Notes: a model not told the origin generated them from the sequence alone. DNA of 64,000 nucleotides from Hyaloraphidium curvatum (GCA_025558095.1 JAIVFI010000004.1:310001-374000); one strand, 5' to 3'. Shown: positions 18,668 to 35,101, counted from the first letter of the stretch. A program made the numbers and translations.

Positions 18668-19652
18668 ATGGAGGGATCCGTGATTGGACCGGGAGCTGGA
18701 CCGGGAGCGCCGTCTCGGCTCACGCTGACTTTCGGCATCTATTGTCCAATCTGCTTCGTGAAGGTCGGCAACCATTTCTCGATGCCCCGGGCCTTCATTG
18801 ATTCCTTCGTTCCTTTTCAAGGTGCGAAACCCTGTTGCATGCCCCAGGGGCCACGTCTTCTGCAAGTCCTGCTTCGAAACATGGAAGTCCGCGAGCGGAA
18901 ACGCGGTACGCTGCCCCACATGCCGGGCTCCCGCGGACGACGCCTTGACCCTGATAGGAGGCCCGGCCGCTGACCCCGACGAGAATGTCGACTTTGCAAG
19001 CCCCACACTCGCGGCCGAGCTGGCCGAAGCCAGGCGATTGCGACGCGTGCGTATCGAGGCTGTGATGAGGCATTACGACGCCGAGAACACGCGCTGGGAG
19101 GAGGCCAACCGAACTCTCGCCAACGAGCTTGCTGCGGCGCGGCGCCGTATCGCCGAACTGGAGCAGGATCTGACAAGGGCCCCGCCTACGCCGTCGACGG
19201 CATCGTCCGGCACGCTCCATGTGCCTTCTTCTCACTTGACAACCCCGACAAAAGCGGCGCTGCTCAAGATTCGCTTCCGTACCGGGGCGGGCGCCGCTGC
19301 GCCGCGGCAACCGAACTTTGAACAGGACGATGATCCGCTTCCGCCGCAAAAGCGTGCGCGCGTGGATCTGGACGCCGCCAGGGATACGGAGGCTCAATCA
19401 CAAGTTGTGGCGGCGCTCCAAGACGAGATCGAAAGACTTGAGGCAGAAAACGCGGCGCTACGGCAAGCCGCGTCAGCCGTCCCGCCGTCGCCGTCAAAAT
19501 GGCCGGGACACGAGATTTCCAACTCGCGGCTCAGGATCAAGGAGCTGGAAAAGGAGCTAGCGGCAACGAGGAAAGCTCTAGATGTCGCAGACGACTACAC
19601 GGAAAAGTTGTCGGCGCGAATCGCGGAGCTGGAGACGACCGGGAGACGGTGA
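18668..19652 (+). CDS. RING-finger coiled-coil protein, unknown role
   Basis: Two exons: 18668-18763 and 18822-19652 (308 aa). The RING is built only after splicing: Cys26, Cys29 (CPIC) in exon 1, then CPRGHVFCKSC and RCPTC in exon 2. Two coiled-coil segments follow: one rich in Ala/Glu/Arg (TLAAELAEARRLRRVRIEAV ... RRRIAELEQDL) and one at the C-terminus (QDEIERLEAENAALRQ ... IKELEKELAATRKAL). A basic PPQKRARVD stretch between them could be a nuclear signal. Likely an E3 ubiquitin ligase by RING logic. I do not recognise an orthologue. Confidence 0.72.
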
Positions 19653-19982
19653 CCAAAGTTCCCAGAGCGAGAAACATGTCTTGAGGAAATGCAATCTGTG
19701 GCGGGGAAGCACGTTAGCAACTCGCTCAGTCGGTTTCCCTCCACTGCATTCCGTATCGCGGCTCAGAGTTTGGACAGAGTTTCGGCCATCTTGGGCGCCG
19801 GAGCGTCCTTATGCCTAACGAGGAATTCCACCGATGTCTCGGCAGAATGGCATCCTTGCCATAGTCGCTCATTTGCCGGTCCGATGCTCACCTGAGGAGG
19901 GCTCGCTGCTTTTGTTTACTCCGAGTCTCGGCGTGGCGTCATCACAACGGCCGCCGGCCGCCGGGTCGGCCCGGTGGCCATC
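19653..19982. other. Intergenic region before biotin-protein ligase
   Basis: 330 bp between two plus-strand genes. No RNA gene, repeat or clear promoter element recognised. Confidence 0.5.
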
Positions 19983-22436
19983 ATGGAAACTCCGATATCG
20001 GTTCTGCACGCTCCAACTTTGGCGCTACGGAGGCTCAACCAGACGGCCGCGCCTTTGATTAGGCAGGCGGCCAGCAAAATGGCCTCCCGGACGCCCAAGC
20101 TGTACGGGAGTCCGGGGGCGGCGAACGTGCTGGTCTATACCGGCCCCGGGACGTCCAAGTTCGCCGTGGAGAACACGCTGACGACGCTCAAGGCTCTGCT
20201 TGTGGGCCAGTATGACGTGATGAGCATCGACGCCAAGGTCATCCTCAACGAGCCGTGGCAGGTTGGTAGCATCGCCCGGATTCCCGCCCCTGGCTAACGC
20301 GGCGCGGAACAGGAATCCACTGCGATGCTCGTCATTCCCGGCGGACGCGATTTGCCGTACGTCCGCGAGCTGTCTCCGCGGGGAACGGCCCTCATCAAGG
20401 ACTACGTGGAGAAGGGCGGGCGCTACATGGGAATCTGCGCGGGCGCGTACTTTGGCTGCGACAGGATCGAGTTCGAAAAGGGCCGGGAGCTGTACGAGGT
20501 GACCGGCGACCGGGACTTGAAGTTCTTCCATGGCCTCGGCGTGGGCAGCGCGTATCCGGGCTTCGTGTACGACACGGAAGCTGGAGCGAGAGCGATCGAC
20601 ATCGTGGCAACGCAGCCCAAACTCGAGGCCCCGGAGGCAGCTTCTGCTTTTCCGCCGGTGGAGAACGATGCTCGGGTCATCAAGACCTACCACAACGGGG
20701 GTTGCGCGTTCGTGGAGGACGAGACCAGCTCGGTTCCTTCCCTCGTGCTGGCCCGCTACGCGCAACCTGTCGTGCTCTTTTCGGGAGAAACCATGGCGGA
20801 CCCGAACCCGCCTGCGGTCGTGCTGACCCGACCGGGACAAGGGTATGCCCTCCTTTCCGGGGCACACATCGAATACGACGCGGCGCTCGTCTCTCGACAA
20901 AAGGGCGGGAAGGAAGCGAAGCTCGGGGAGCTCGGTCCCGAGCTGATGAAGACGGAAAGCGACAGGACGAACTTCATGAAGGCGTGTTTGCTCGCCATGG
21001 GACTCCGGGTGGGCCCGTCTCCCGCAGGCGGTGCGGAAGCCGAGCCGGAAGGCAGCGCGATCGCTCCCATGCCGACTACCGCGCACCTGACTTTCGGGGA
21101 CGATACTGGGGCGGCTTTCCTGCCGGACCTCAAAGCAAAGTTTGCCGCGCAACGCGAGGTCGTCGAAGGACACGAGGTTCCCGTTCTGGAGGACTCGGCG
21201 TTCCGCCTGCGGATGTTTGACGAATCGGAGTTGAAGAGCAAGGACGGTATCGAGGATGTCATTGCCCACTTTCAGGGCTTGGATCTGGACGCTCAGTTGA
21301 AGGCACAGGTTGTCACTGGCGATGCTGCGCCGGCGCTGCCGAAGCCTGCAGTCAACTTCGTGATCCACAAGCCCGGGCAATACCCCTCCACCTCCGAATC
21401 CCCCTACTTCAACCACTTCCTGTACCACGAAACGCTGTCTGCGCTGACCCGGTCTTCCACGTCGATGGCCCCCATGTTTGGCGCGGCAGTGTGGCATAGC
21501 CACGTCATTCCCAGCACTCAGACTCTGCTCGACAAGTTGGTCCACGTGGCATCGCCGTTCCGAAACTCGTTTCTGAAATCGTGATTACAGGAACTTCAAG
21601 TTCTCGACGGCCCTTCGGGACGGCTTCACCGCCGTCGCCACGCACCAAACCGCGGGTCGCGGTCGTGGCCGCAACTCGTGGATTTCGCCCCTCGGATGCC
21701 TTCAATTCTCCCTCCTCCTCAGCCACCCCCGTGACGCCCCTCCGGTTGTCTTCATCCAGTACCTCTTTGCTTTGGCGGTGTGCGAGGCCGTGCGCAGTCG
21801 GCCCGGATGCGAGGACCTGCCTGTCCACATCAAGTGGCCCAATGACGTCTACGCCAAGTTCAAAACCAAGGGAGCCGACGGGGCAGAGAAGGAAGAGCTG
21901 AAGAAGCTCGGCGGCATCCTCGTGAACTCGAGCTTCTACGACGGAAAGTTCCTCATGGTCATTGGTGAGATTCGATGACGATTGCACGGTGCGGTCTGCT
22001 TACTCGGTCATTCTCCGCAGGCCACGGTCTGAACGTCGCCAACGCCACGCCCTCGACCTGCCTCAACTCTGTTCTCGACTACCAATATCCGAACGGCCTG
22101 CCATCGGGAGTTTCGTACTTTACCCAGGAGGAGATCCTCGCCGCCATCCTCCACCGGTTCAGAATCCTCTACTACGACCACTACCTCACTGGCGGATTCG
22201 ATTCCGTCGAAAAGAGGTACCGAAAGTACTGGATCCACCAGGACCAGGTCCTCGGCATCGAGAACCTGGAAGGCAAGGTGAAGATCAAGGGCATCAACAG
22301 CGCGGGCGAGCTTGTCGTGGTGAAGCTGGACAAGGATGGCAAAGAGCGCGCGGGCAAGGACGCAACGCTGTGCCTGACGCCGGACGGGAACGGCTTCGAC
22401 ATGATGCGCGGTCTTCTGGTAGCGAAGAGCACATGA
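19983..22436 (+). CDS. BPL1: Biotin--protein ligase (fungal Bpl1 type)
   Basis: Four exons: 19983-20261, 20313-21535, 21591-21964, 22021-22436 (763 aa). The N-terminal half is the glutamine-amidotransferase-like domain of eukaryotic ligases (NVLVYTGPGTSKFAVENTL, VIPGGRDLPYV, GICAGAYFGCD). The catalytic core starts in exon 3: GRGRGRNSW at 523-531 is the biotinyl-AMP loop, then HIKWPNDVY, LGGILVNSS and, across the last intron, GHGLNVAN. The C-terminal SH3-like cap is in exon 4. It activates biotin and attaches it to acetyl-CoA and pyruvate carboxylases. The first 30 residues are Arg-rich and free of acids after residue 2, so a mitochondrial form is possible; a second ATG before SRTPKLYG could give a cytosolic form. 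It converges with the MYST gene (67 bp). Confidence 0.95.
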
Positions 22437-22503
22437 ACGGCATTGGCAAAACTCAATACAGACTACACCCGACCCCGGCACACGAGAGCGCGCTGCTTCC
22501 CGT

Positions 22504-24664
<2,161 letters not shown>

Positions 24665-24794
24665 CCTGCCGAGGTTTCGCCGGCGGGAGTGGAGGATGCG
24701 GGGCGCAATAGTGCACGATTCGTTTGGAGTGCGGAGGGGCGACGCGCCGCGGCAGAAAGCCGACGAAGGCGGCACACGAATGAAATCATTCGAT

Positions 24795-27700
24795 CTATTT
24801 CGCGCTCCGGAGGAACACGTTGCGTCGGAACCTTGGCAGCACCAGATCTCCGGGCAGCGAAGGCAGCAGGCGCAGGCAGGCAGACTCGCAGTCCTTGAGC
24901 CCGACCTGCACGGAGCCCACCAGGTTGCGCGCAACCGTTGCCATCTGCTCGTCGGCGTCCGAGTCGGAAGGGTTCAGCGACTTGACTGTCGACACGATCT
25001 TTAGCTGCTTCGACAGGGTCGAGATGCGCTCCAGATCCAGTCCTAGCTGCCGCACGAGGGACGGATCGCTGCACGCGCGCAAGATTGGCCTCGCCTCCTG
25101 CGATAGCTCGTTCGCCTCCCCGATCATCTGCGCGCTGGCATCCAACAGCTCCTTCTTGAGGCGGGCCATTGTCACCAGGACATCAGCGGATCCAGACCTG
25201 GCAGCAGCATTGAGCTGCGCCTGCAGGTCGGCGATCCTTGCCAGGATCTGACTCATTGCAACCACATGCTGGATCAGCGGGTTCGAGACCTCGGACCATT
25301 GCGCGGAGGTGACTTGCAAGTCCACGGCGGCGGCCTACGCGAAGAACTGTGGTCAACATCACCGATCGCGGTTTGAGTGTACGACCAAACCTTCAGCGGC
25401 TCCTTCGCGGCCTGCTCCGATTCCATAGGTTGAGGTTCGGCTGCGTCGACGATCATGACCTCCTTGCCGTCCATGACCGCTTCCTTGGTTTCACCGAGCA
25501 CCGTTGGCACCCATTCTTCCGTTGATCCTGACGGCGCACTTTCTTCCTCTTCGTAAATGGTTGGAAGGGCCTCTGCCTTCCTGCGTCGCGTCTCGACCCG
25601 AATGAGCCCGTCCAATCGATCCACCACCAGCCCGAGGTCTTCTACATCCGGCCTGATTCCTTCGAGGATCTCAGCAAGGTATGTCGGAGTAACCAAAGCG
25701 GCGCTGTTCTCGGCGTCATCTAGAAGCACCGACGCCTTGGATGCTATGTTGATGGCAACTGCGCGGCGGTCGTCAGCATGCGCTCGGAAACGCTTCACAG
25801 CTGATACACACTGTGCTCGAGGGCGTCACACTCGTCAAGAACCTTGGCCGAATAAGCCTCCTGTTCCCCGTGCATTTCGGCATCATTTCTGGCGATTGAA
25901 GTGCACTCTGCAACCCTTTCCAAGAGGGATTTTAGGACGTGCTTGGCCGCTGAGGGGCTCTGCATGACCTCCGGACTGAAAAGGCGGTTCGACATGTCCT
26001 TGATGATGTGCTCTAGTCGGGGAATGCTTTCGATCAGCAAGCTTTGCCGGACAGAATCGCGAGAAACCTACTGGCTGCGCCGATCATGATCCCGGTGTCA
26101 AACTCTGCCGTCCGATTCTCGGCGATGCCGCTGCCGACCGTTTCGCGAAGGCGCTTGACACCCGTTTGCCACGCGCCCTTCACACCGTCCCAGTGTTCCT
26201 TCGCAGTCGCACCGCCGACAACCTCCGAGACGGCAGCCGCAAGCTGAGCTGCGGCGCTCACGATCGGAACCAGGTGCTTCAGATCCTCCACCCTCCCGAC
26301 GACCGCATCACGGTCGCGCCGGCCGACAAGGCCGCAGTCAGCTGCCTTGTTCACCGCGCTCCTGACGGCATCCAGATTCTCGTCGAGGCGATCCCCGTTC
26401 CTCATGCTCATCGGGTCCTCCATGACCAGCTCCGATTCCTCTTCGATTGCATACAGGGCCCTCTGGCACGATCCGATTGTGTAGGAAGCCACCTGATCGT
26501 GGACGGCAGTAATCTGCCCGACGAGAGCAAAAGCGTGCGCAAGTAGCGATCGCACGCTCTCTTTTCCGGATCGGGCCGCGAGCTCCGTCAACGTAAGCGC
26601 CAACTTGCGAAGCGCCTCGGCCGACGGGTTGGTGGTGAGGTTTGGTGGGTCTGCGAGCCTGGCGGTCAACAACGTGGCGAGAAAGTCACTGGCAGGCATT
26701 TACCTTCGGCCAGCAAGGCCGTATTGTCGCTAATCTTGCGCAGCTCATCCGCAGCGCTTCGCACCCCTTCGGCGTCGTTGCGCTTAGCGGCATTAACGAG
26801 CTTGGTCAGAGCCTTGTTCGCAAGCTCCGGCTGGGGCTCATGGTCGATCGGCGCCGCCCTCGATCCCGCAAGCTCGGCTCCTCCGACGGTATCTTCGATT
26901 CCAAGCCTCTGAAATTCCTCGCGGAGCTCGTCCAGCACACCGATGCCTGTCGATCCGCCGTTGTCCGGGTCCGTGCTAAGTGATGTTTGCAAGCTGCCGC
27001 ACAAGTCCTTGATGATCTGTGCCCAGATGTGCTTCACCCCCTTAGCTTGGACCGTGCTTTGGCCAGCAACGTCGGCTTCGACCTCGCAACGGACCGCGTT
27101 GCCGAGCAGCGGCCAGTAGCGCTCCATGTTGGCGACGCCGTCCGAAATCTGGCGTAGGATTTCGGGCCACGGGGCCAGCTCGGGAAGGCGCGACTTGACG
27201 GCATCGACCATGCGGCTTGCGTCGTCCGAGGTTGATCGCAGAATCTCGGAGAGCCTGTCCACGTCCGCCTGGGTCCAGTTCCCCTGCGGGCCGCGCGCAG
27301 GTACGAACGCGGTGATCCTTTCGATGCCGTTCACCACGAGGAGGCATGAACGAACGATCTTTGCGACTTCGATCCGGTCGGAAATGTCCAGGACGCGCGC
27401 GGTGCCGTGAAGAATGCCCCGCACAGCTTCGACGAGCATGTCCCGGCCGGTAGCGGAGAGCGAGTCCTCGAAAAGAAGATCGCTGGCATCGATGAGGGAC
27501 GACGACGAGGACAACAACAGGTCGATGCTCGGTCGGAGGAGCTGTGCCAGGGTGTTGAGCTGTTTCGAAGTCTCTGTCCTTCGGTCAGCAGAAACCCCGG
27601 CAAACCCGGGCAGAATCGTCCAGACCTCCGGGCGCCTGCTGCAGGTTCAATATGCTTTCCAAGACGGTCTCCGCCGCGCGCGCGAGGTTCTTGACCTGGG

Positions 27701-27848
27701 TGTCCACCGCCCCGGAAAACTGTCTCAGGTCGGGCCAGCCTGCCGCGGCCCGGCTGGAGCCCATCTCCAGCTCGGCATTGAACACGACGAGCTGAGCAAG
27801 AGAGTCGGAGATGGGAGAAAGGACCTCACGGACTGTTGCCGTGAACAT
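24795..27848 (-). CDS. Vinculin/alpha-catenin family actin-linker
   Basis: Six exons: 27848-27626, 27573-26704, 26650-26068, 26026-25812, 25758-25363, 25312-24795 (934 aa). The start has the vinculin head pattern (VLSPISDSLAQLVVFNAE ... VKNLARAAETVLES), then VEAVRGILHGTARVLDISDRIEVAKIVRSCL, matching vinculin (IDGSRGILSGTSDLL ... VRKIIRVCK). A Pro/acid-rich linker in exon 5 corresponds to the vinculin strap. The tail ends ERISTLSKQLKIVSTVKS and then VRNLVGSVQ-type helices, close to the animal ERIPTISTQLKILSTVKA. The protein is all-helical and has no other domains. Vinculin links talin or catenins to F-actin in animals. Its presence in a fungus supports an early-diverging lineage. The last donor (GTGATG, 25362) is the least certain. 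Confidence 0.88.
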
Positions 27849-27985
27849 TGTGGGGTTCGGAATTTCAGCTTTCCAGGGTTCGAGTCAGTTGTTGTGGACC
27901 CGAAGTGCGGCGCGACAGAAGATGGCGACCACGCACGTTACAGCCAGCTTACGCCGCGAAAGAAAACGAGTCAATCTGCTCTTCC

Positions 27986-28684
27986 CTATCTTGCAAGCGC
28001 GGATCGCGATGCGTGGGGAGGCGGGCCGGGCCGCTCGCTGCGGAGAATACTTTCGATGTCCCACGGGCCAGGCTCCCAGCGATCCAGCATGCCGCGTATC
28101 GATTCCTCGGGGACCCCGTGCGTGTTGCGGGCAATGAGATCCGGTACCGATCGCGCGATCCACCAGGGTGTCGAAGGCTCCAGGACTTGAACTTCGTACC
28201 CGTACCGAAGAGCCAGTTCTACGTACGGTCTGAACGGGGCAACACGCATATGAAGTCGGCCACAACAAGTGTCGGGGTGCCGATCCCACCTTGCCTCCCA
28301 TCGGCACACGTTTGTGTTGTCCACGATCACAGTGCCGAGCTCCCGTTCGCACTCGGACTCACACCGCTGCCGGTTCCACTCGTGAGCAGCGCCGAGAAGT
28401 GTACGATCAAAGACATAGCGCCCGTCTTGGTCGAAGTAATCGTCCGTTGACAGAATGACGCCCCGTGAAGTGGCCCCCGCCGTTCGAAGGCCCAGAATCT
28501 GCTTTGCCAGAAACGACTTGCCGGATCCAGGCGCACCCCTCATAATGAACATGCGTTTGGTGTCCGACGGGGCGAAACGCGTGTCCGCCGAAGCGGGCTC
28601 GGACACGCGCGTTTGTGCCGAAGAGGGCGCCGGTGCGACAGGCAAGGCTGCCGCTGGCTTCGAGGCCGCCGCGGCGTGGCTCAT
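27986..28684 (-). CDS. N4BP2-like P-loop (AAA_33-type) protein
   Basis: Two exons: 28684-28290 and 28229-27986 (212 aa). After a 45-residue low-complexity start comes MFIMRGAPGSGKS, a Walker A loop, then ILSTDDYF, the acidic motif of the polynucleotide-kinase-like family. GTVIVDNTNVCRWEARPYVELALRYGYEVQVLEP is read across the intron and is typical of NEDD4-binding protein 2-like proteins. Only the kinase-like domain is present; no SMR or CUE domain is seen. A role as a nucleotide or RNA-end kinase is possible but not shown. Divergent from FKBP12 (195 bp). Confidence 0.82.
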   Translation of the reverse strand: MSHAAAASKPAAALPVAPAPSSAQTRVSEPASADTRFAPSDTKRMFIMRGAPGSGKSFLAKQILGLRTAGATSRGVILSTDDYFDQDGRYVFDRTLLGAAHEWNRQRCESECERELGTVIVDNTNVCRWEARWDRHPDTCCGRLHMRVAPFRPYVELALRYGYEVQVLEPSTPWWIARSVPDLIARNTHGVPEESIRGMLDRWEPGPWDIESILRSERPGPPPHASRSALAR

Positions 28685-28879
28685 CGCGGGTCAAATGTGC
28701 TCAATGCCGGGGCTACCGAGCGCTCCACGGGCACTTTCGGTGGCGCGGTCGGGGGCGCGAGCGCGCGAGACTTGCACGGTCGCTCCCTCATCAACGTGGT
28801 TGAGCCCTGAATGCTACACGCCCTCCGCGCCGGCCAATCCCGTGTTTTCGCCCGCTCCTTCCACGCATCGTCTCGTAAC

Positions 28880-29431
28880 ATGGGTTCGTGACGCTGCCAG
28901 AGCGCGATTCGCCCCGTTTAACGATCCTGCCGTGCTTCTGCCTACGTCCCATCCCGCCGGCGTTTCGGCATGCCATCTGCCTTTTCCGCAGGTGTCAAGG
29001 TCACTTCGCTGCAGGCTGGGGACGGAAAGAGCTACCCGAAGAAGGGCGACAAGGTCACCATTCACTACGTCGGCACCCTGAAGGACGGAAAGAAGTTCGA
29101 CAGCAGCAGGGACCGCGGCCAGCCCTTCCAGTGCACCATCGGCGTCGGTCAGGTCATCAAGGTGACCGCAGTTTGCTTTTACAATGACTTGGAAGCAGCG
29201 CTCATCATGATTGTAGGGCTGGGACGAGGGCGTTCCCCAGATCTCCGTGGGCGAGAAGGCCAAGCTGGAGATCACGCCCGACTACGGCTACGGCGCTCGC
29301 GGAGCCGGCGGCGTCATTCCCCCGAACGCCGACCTCATTTGTACGTTTTGTGGCCGAAACGAGGACTCGGCATTTGCTGACCCGATCATTGTCACCTCAA
29401 AGTCGAGGTCGAGCTCCTCAAGATCAACTGA
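28880..29431 (+). CDS. FPR1: FKBP12-type peptidyl-prolyl isomerase
   Basis: Four exons: 28880-28883, 28992-29161, 29217-29340, 29403-29431, exactly 108 aa as in FKBP12. The first coding exon is four bases, ATGG. The protein then reads [58 protein letters not shown] and [28 protein letters not shown]. Active-site and FK506/rapamycin pocket residues are present (Tyr in HYVG, Phe in KFDSS, Asp in FDSS, Trp in GWDEG, Tyr in YGARG). It is a cytosolic prolyl isomerase and the expected rapamycin receptor for TOR. Without the ATGG exon the frame would have to start at an internal ATG (28970) with an abnormal N-terminus. Confidence 0.97.
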
Positions 29432-29620
29432 TGCTCTCTCTTTTGTTGAGCAAAGTCCGTGTTATGCTGTCTCGCTATTGCGGACCAATCGAGGCAATAG
29501 ATCATGCTAAGCTAAGCCGACGATAAGATTCATTTGTGCAAAAGGCGACAGAGAGGGTATCAGGGTATCACATCAGCACCAGCACCACCGTGACACCAGT
29601 TTAGCCCTCTGAGCATTGCG

Positions 29621-31243
<1,623 letters not shown>

Positions 31244-31379
31244 CGTGCCCGGGACGCGAGGATTTGTCGCGCAAGCTCGCGAGGCGGCTCCACCCGGAAC
31301 CCTTTTACCGTGGACAAGTCGTGACACAGCAGTTCCAGTTGCCCCGCCCGATCCGGGCAGAATAACAAAAGCAGCAATT

Positions 31380-34300
31380 CTAAGATGCCCGCAGATTCTT
31401 CAGGAGCGCCAGCCTCTTGACTTCGCGCCCGCCGGCTGTCTCTTCCACGACGATCCTGCAATCACCGTTGTGAGCCGCGATCTGGGGTCACAAGGTCCAC
31501 GGAAGGCGGAACTTACGTGCCGACATCCTCCTCCTCCTCCTCGACATATCCGTACTTCGAAAGGGTCCTGAAATCGCATCAGTGAGCCACGGTGTCCGAG
31601 AATGTCAAGCGCAAGTTCCCTACCGCGTAAGGTGCTGGAGATCAAGCCACCACGGCTTCTCCAAGGCCTTGCGCTTGACGAGATCGGTTTCCGCCATCAG
31701 GGTCTCAATCGGCGTGAAGACGACTTCTGCACCCCTGATACCGATGACTGCCGCAGTTTCCGGCTGCGGGCAGTAAACTGACTGCAGCTTTGCCGACGGT
31801 CCGCCTTTGGAGGACGAAGTCTTGGCTGCGGCCGCTGCTGCAATGGCCGCGATCGCGGTGTGTGCGCTCGAGACGGTGTTGATACCGCCGGTGTCCGAGG
31901 GCAACAGGGGCGTCGTCGTCCTCCTCTGGGGAGTGGCGCTTGCGGTTCTGTCCTTGCCTGCCGGCACCAGGTCGGCAAGTCGCCGATCGATGCTGGCGAG
32001 CGCGTTGGCCTCGACCCATTCGGCGCAGGAGACGGCCATCCGCGTTGCGCGGATCCGGTCCAACGGGCTGGGCACGCCCCCCTGCTGAACATGTCCGAGT
32101 GTCGCTGTCCTCGAATCGAAAAGCCCCCGGCCCTCCTCGTGGAAGATGCTGGAGAGGACTTCTGTCGTGTACGTGCTGCCGCTGACGCCCTCGTTCCTCA
32201 GAATGATTCTCCCTTCGTTGGGAATGCCGAGTTCGTCCTCTTCGCTGTACCGCCGGATGAGGTGCTTGACGTCGTTCTGCAGCCGTTCCAGGTTCACCCC
32301 TTCCTCCGGAATGTAGCAGTTTGTTGCGCCCGTGGCAAGGCCACCCAGAGTGGCCAGGTAGCCGCAGTTGCCTCCCTGGACTTCGACAACGAAAACCCGC
32401 TTGCGACTGGCAGCGGCGCTGAGCTTGATGGTGTCGCACGCTGACACGATCGCGTTCAGCGCCGTGTCGGAACCGATCGAGTAGTCCGTTCCCGGTACGT
32501 TGTTGGAGACTGTGGCAGGCAGATGGACGATCGGGATGCAGAAAGCCGGGTAGATGCTCCTCCCTTGGTACAAAGTGATCACGGACGTGAGCGCCTGCAG
32601 AAGCGTTAGCTGCGCCACCTGCCGACGAAGCCCCACCGACCTCAAATCCACCAACAATCATGAGCGCCTGGATGTTGAACTTTTGCAGGTTGTAGGCGAT
32701 GAGAGCGATGTCGACGAAAGAGCCCCCCTTTGACTTGATCGACAATCCAGCGGGGGTCGCCAGGGGACTCGGCTGGTCGCGGTTGGTTCCCAGCTCGCTG
32801 CCGCCCTTTGTAGTCCACCCGTTCACGTCCGCCCAGCTCAGAACCTTCATGCTCCCTTCCGACAAGCCCACAAAGCCGTTGAAAATGCCCAGAACCGTGT
32901 GGCCGCGGTTGAGCAGAAGCCGAACGAAGGCCCTGGTGGCAGCGTTCATGCCTCCGGCCGGGGCGCCGACGTGCATTACAGCAACGCGCAGCTTCCTCTC
33001 CGGATCCACCGGCATGTCTCCGATCTGCTGCGAAATGATGGTGGACATGACGTAGGCATCGTAGGCGGCCTGAAAATCGGGATCGCGGAGCTCCATAGCG
33101 CGAGCAAAGTCATGCTTCGCGACCGCCGCGGCAACCTCGTGGGTCTAGAATGGAAGACGATTTAGGGAAGGACAGCCAGCGAAACGCACAGGCGTACCAT
33201 CTTGACCGCTTCCATGAGCGGGATCTTGATGATCTGGTTGTTGCTCATCCCAATCATGGGACTCGGCGTCTCGGGGGTGGATTCGAGGACGGCATCGACA
33301 GCCTTGGCACCTTGAACGGTTCCCAGGTAGCGGTCGAAGGCGCTCGGCGTCCCTCCCCTCTGAACATGGCCGAGAAGCGTGACCCTGGTGTCCAGGCCCA
33401 ACCTCTCCTCCAGAACCTTCTTCACCATGTCGCTGGTGATGGGCTTCAGGTCGCGGTCGATGGCGCCCTCCGCAACGATCACGATCGTCTTCTTGTTCCC
33501 CATCTTGCGCGCTCGTGCCAGAGACTCGCACATTTCCGTCTGCCAGTCACTGTAGGCCTCAGTCAACGGCGGGGGTCGCTCCGGCAGGAACACCCAGTCG
33601 GCAGCGACGGCAATGGCCGCCATGAGCGCCAACCAGCCGCAATGGCGACCCATCACCTCCACGACAAAGGCACGCTGATGGCTGAGTGCCGTGGAAACGA
33701 TAGAATCTAGCGACTCGCAGATCCGGTGGAGCGAGGTATTGGCGCCGATAGTGATGTCTGGCCGACAGGGGTCAGCAGCTACGCTCGCGTCCCTCAGTTA
33801 TCTGGAAACCCACCAGTGCTTGCCATGTCGTTATCAATGCTGCCAACGAGGCCCACGATCGTGAGCATCTTCTTGACGGGCTCCGCCTGCTCGGCAGTGA
33901 TCCTATTCTGGCTCAGCAGCTCTTCGATGAGGCTCGGCCACTCGGACCGCAGCATGTCTGCCCCCGTGAGCGATCCGTCGCCGCCGCAGACAATGAGGGC
34001 ATCGATACCGGCAAGAACCATGTTGAACGCCGCCCTCAGTCGGCCTTCGCGCTTGCGAAAGTCGACCGAACGGGCACTGCCGATCACGGTGCCCCCCTGT
34101 GGTGTTATGACAGGTCAAAAAAAGGCTTTGCGGTCCGGCACGGAGTTGAAGTCGCACCAAACTCATGATCCCGCGGACGTCTTCCCAGCCGACGCGCTTG
34201 AGCTTGCTGCCACCGTCAACGAGGCCCTGCCACCCCTCAAAAACAACGTAGGGAATGCAGCCACGAGCCAGGCTCATCCTGACGACCGCTCGAACGGCCG

Positions 34301-35101
34301 CATTCATTCCTGAGACGCTGGACCGTGAGCGCTGGATCCCCGAGCCCAAGGAATCGCGGCCCACCCGAAGAATCGCCTCCCGAGGTCAACACGCCGATCC
34401 TTTTCCTCCTCCGCGATGATCCAGTCAGCAAACCCGACGGGACGTTGGATGCAATCGGAAGAGGGAGGGAGATTCTGGCAGGCTGCCGCGCAAACGGGCT
34501 CCGCGACGCGGTCGTGAAGCACAAGAGGTTCCCCAACGGGTCGTATGTGAAGAGCTCCGAGAATCCTGGCTCGTTCACGTCCGCCGAAGCGTGGTTGACG
34601 CGGAGGTTCGGGCTATCCAGGGACCGAAGGATGCCTTGGACAGCCTGTCGGGAACGTTGAGCTTAGCAGTCACAAAAGGTCGCCGAGGATGCCCACCCCG
34701 ATATCGGCGACCAGGAAACTGAAGGTTACGATCTCCTTCCCAATCTCGTTCCGGTCCAGAGCGCGGCTCTTTTCCTGGAGGCGTTCCAGGTAGTCCTCCT
34801 TTAGCTCAACCGTTTCCGGATCGTGGAAAACGACCAGCCTGATGCTGAGCTCATTCTCCCCCGTCGCGGCAAACAGATGGAGCCACGCTTCGATGTCCTC
34901 GTGCCCGCTGGTGCCGTTTGCCAGGGTCTGTCCAGGCGCCGGGGGCTCTTCCGAACCTCCGCTGAGCGAGACGGTCGGGATCCCCAGGGCATTGTAGAAG
35001 AGGATGACGCGCTCAAAGAGCTGCCGGTTCGGCGCGGCCAGCGTGATGTGTGAGACCGCTTGAACGCCCGGCCGCACGGCGCCCGCATCCCCGCCGTTCA
35101 T
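31380..35101 (-). CDS. PFK: ATP-dependent 6-phosphofructokinase, fungal duplicated type
   Basis: Nine exons: 35101-34697, 34644-34365, 34309-34158, 34096-33814, 33757-33198, 33144-32641, 32594-31624, 31567-31517, 31455-31380 (1093 aa). The N-terminus is the glyoxalase-like domain found only in fungal PFKs ([25 protein letters not shown]). The catalytic half has [42 protein letters not shown] and [12 protein letters not shown]. The regulatory half repeats the fold ([38 protein letters not shown]). Two small last exons (51 and 76 nt) give [12 protein letters not shown] and [20 protein letters not shown]; the second depends on a GTAAGT that overlaps a TAA at 31515-31513, so a shorter form is possible. 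It commits glucose to glycolysis and is allosterically regulated. No ATG precedes 35101 in frame. Confidence 0.94.
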
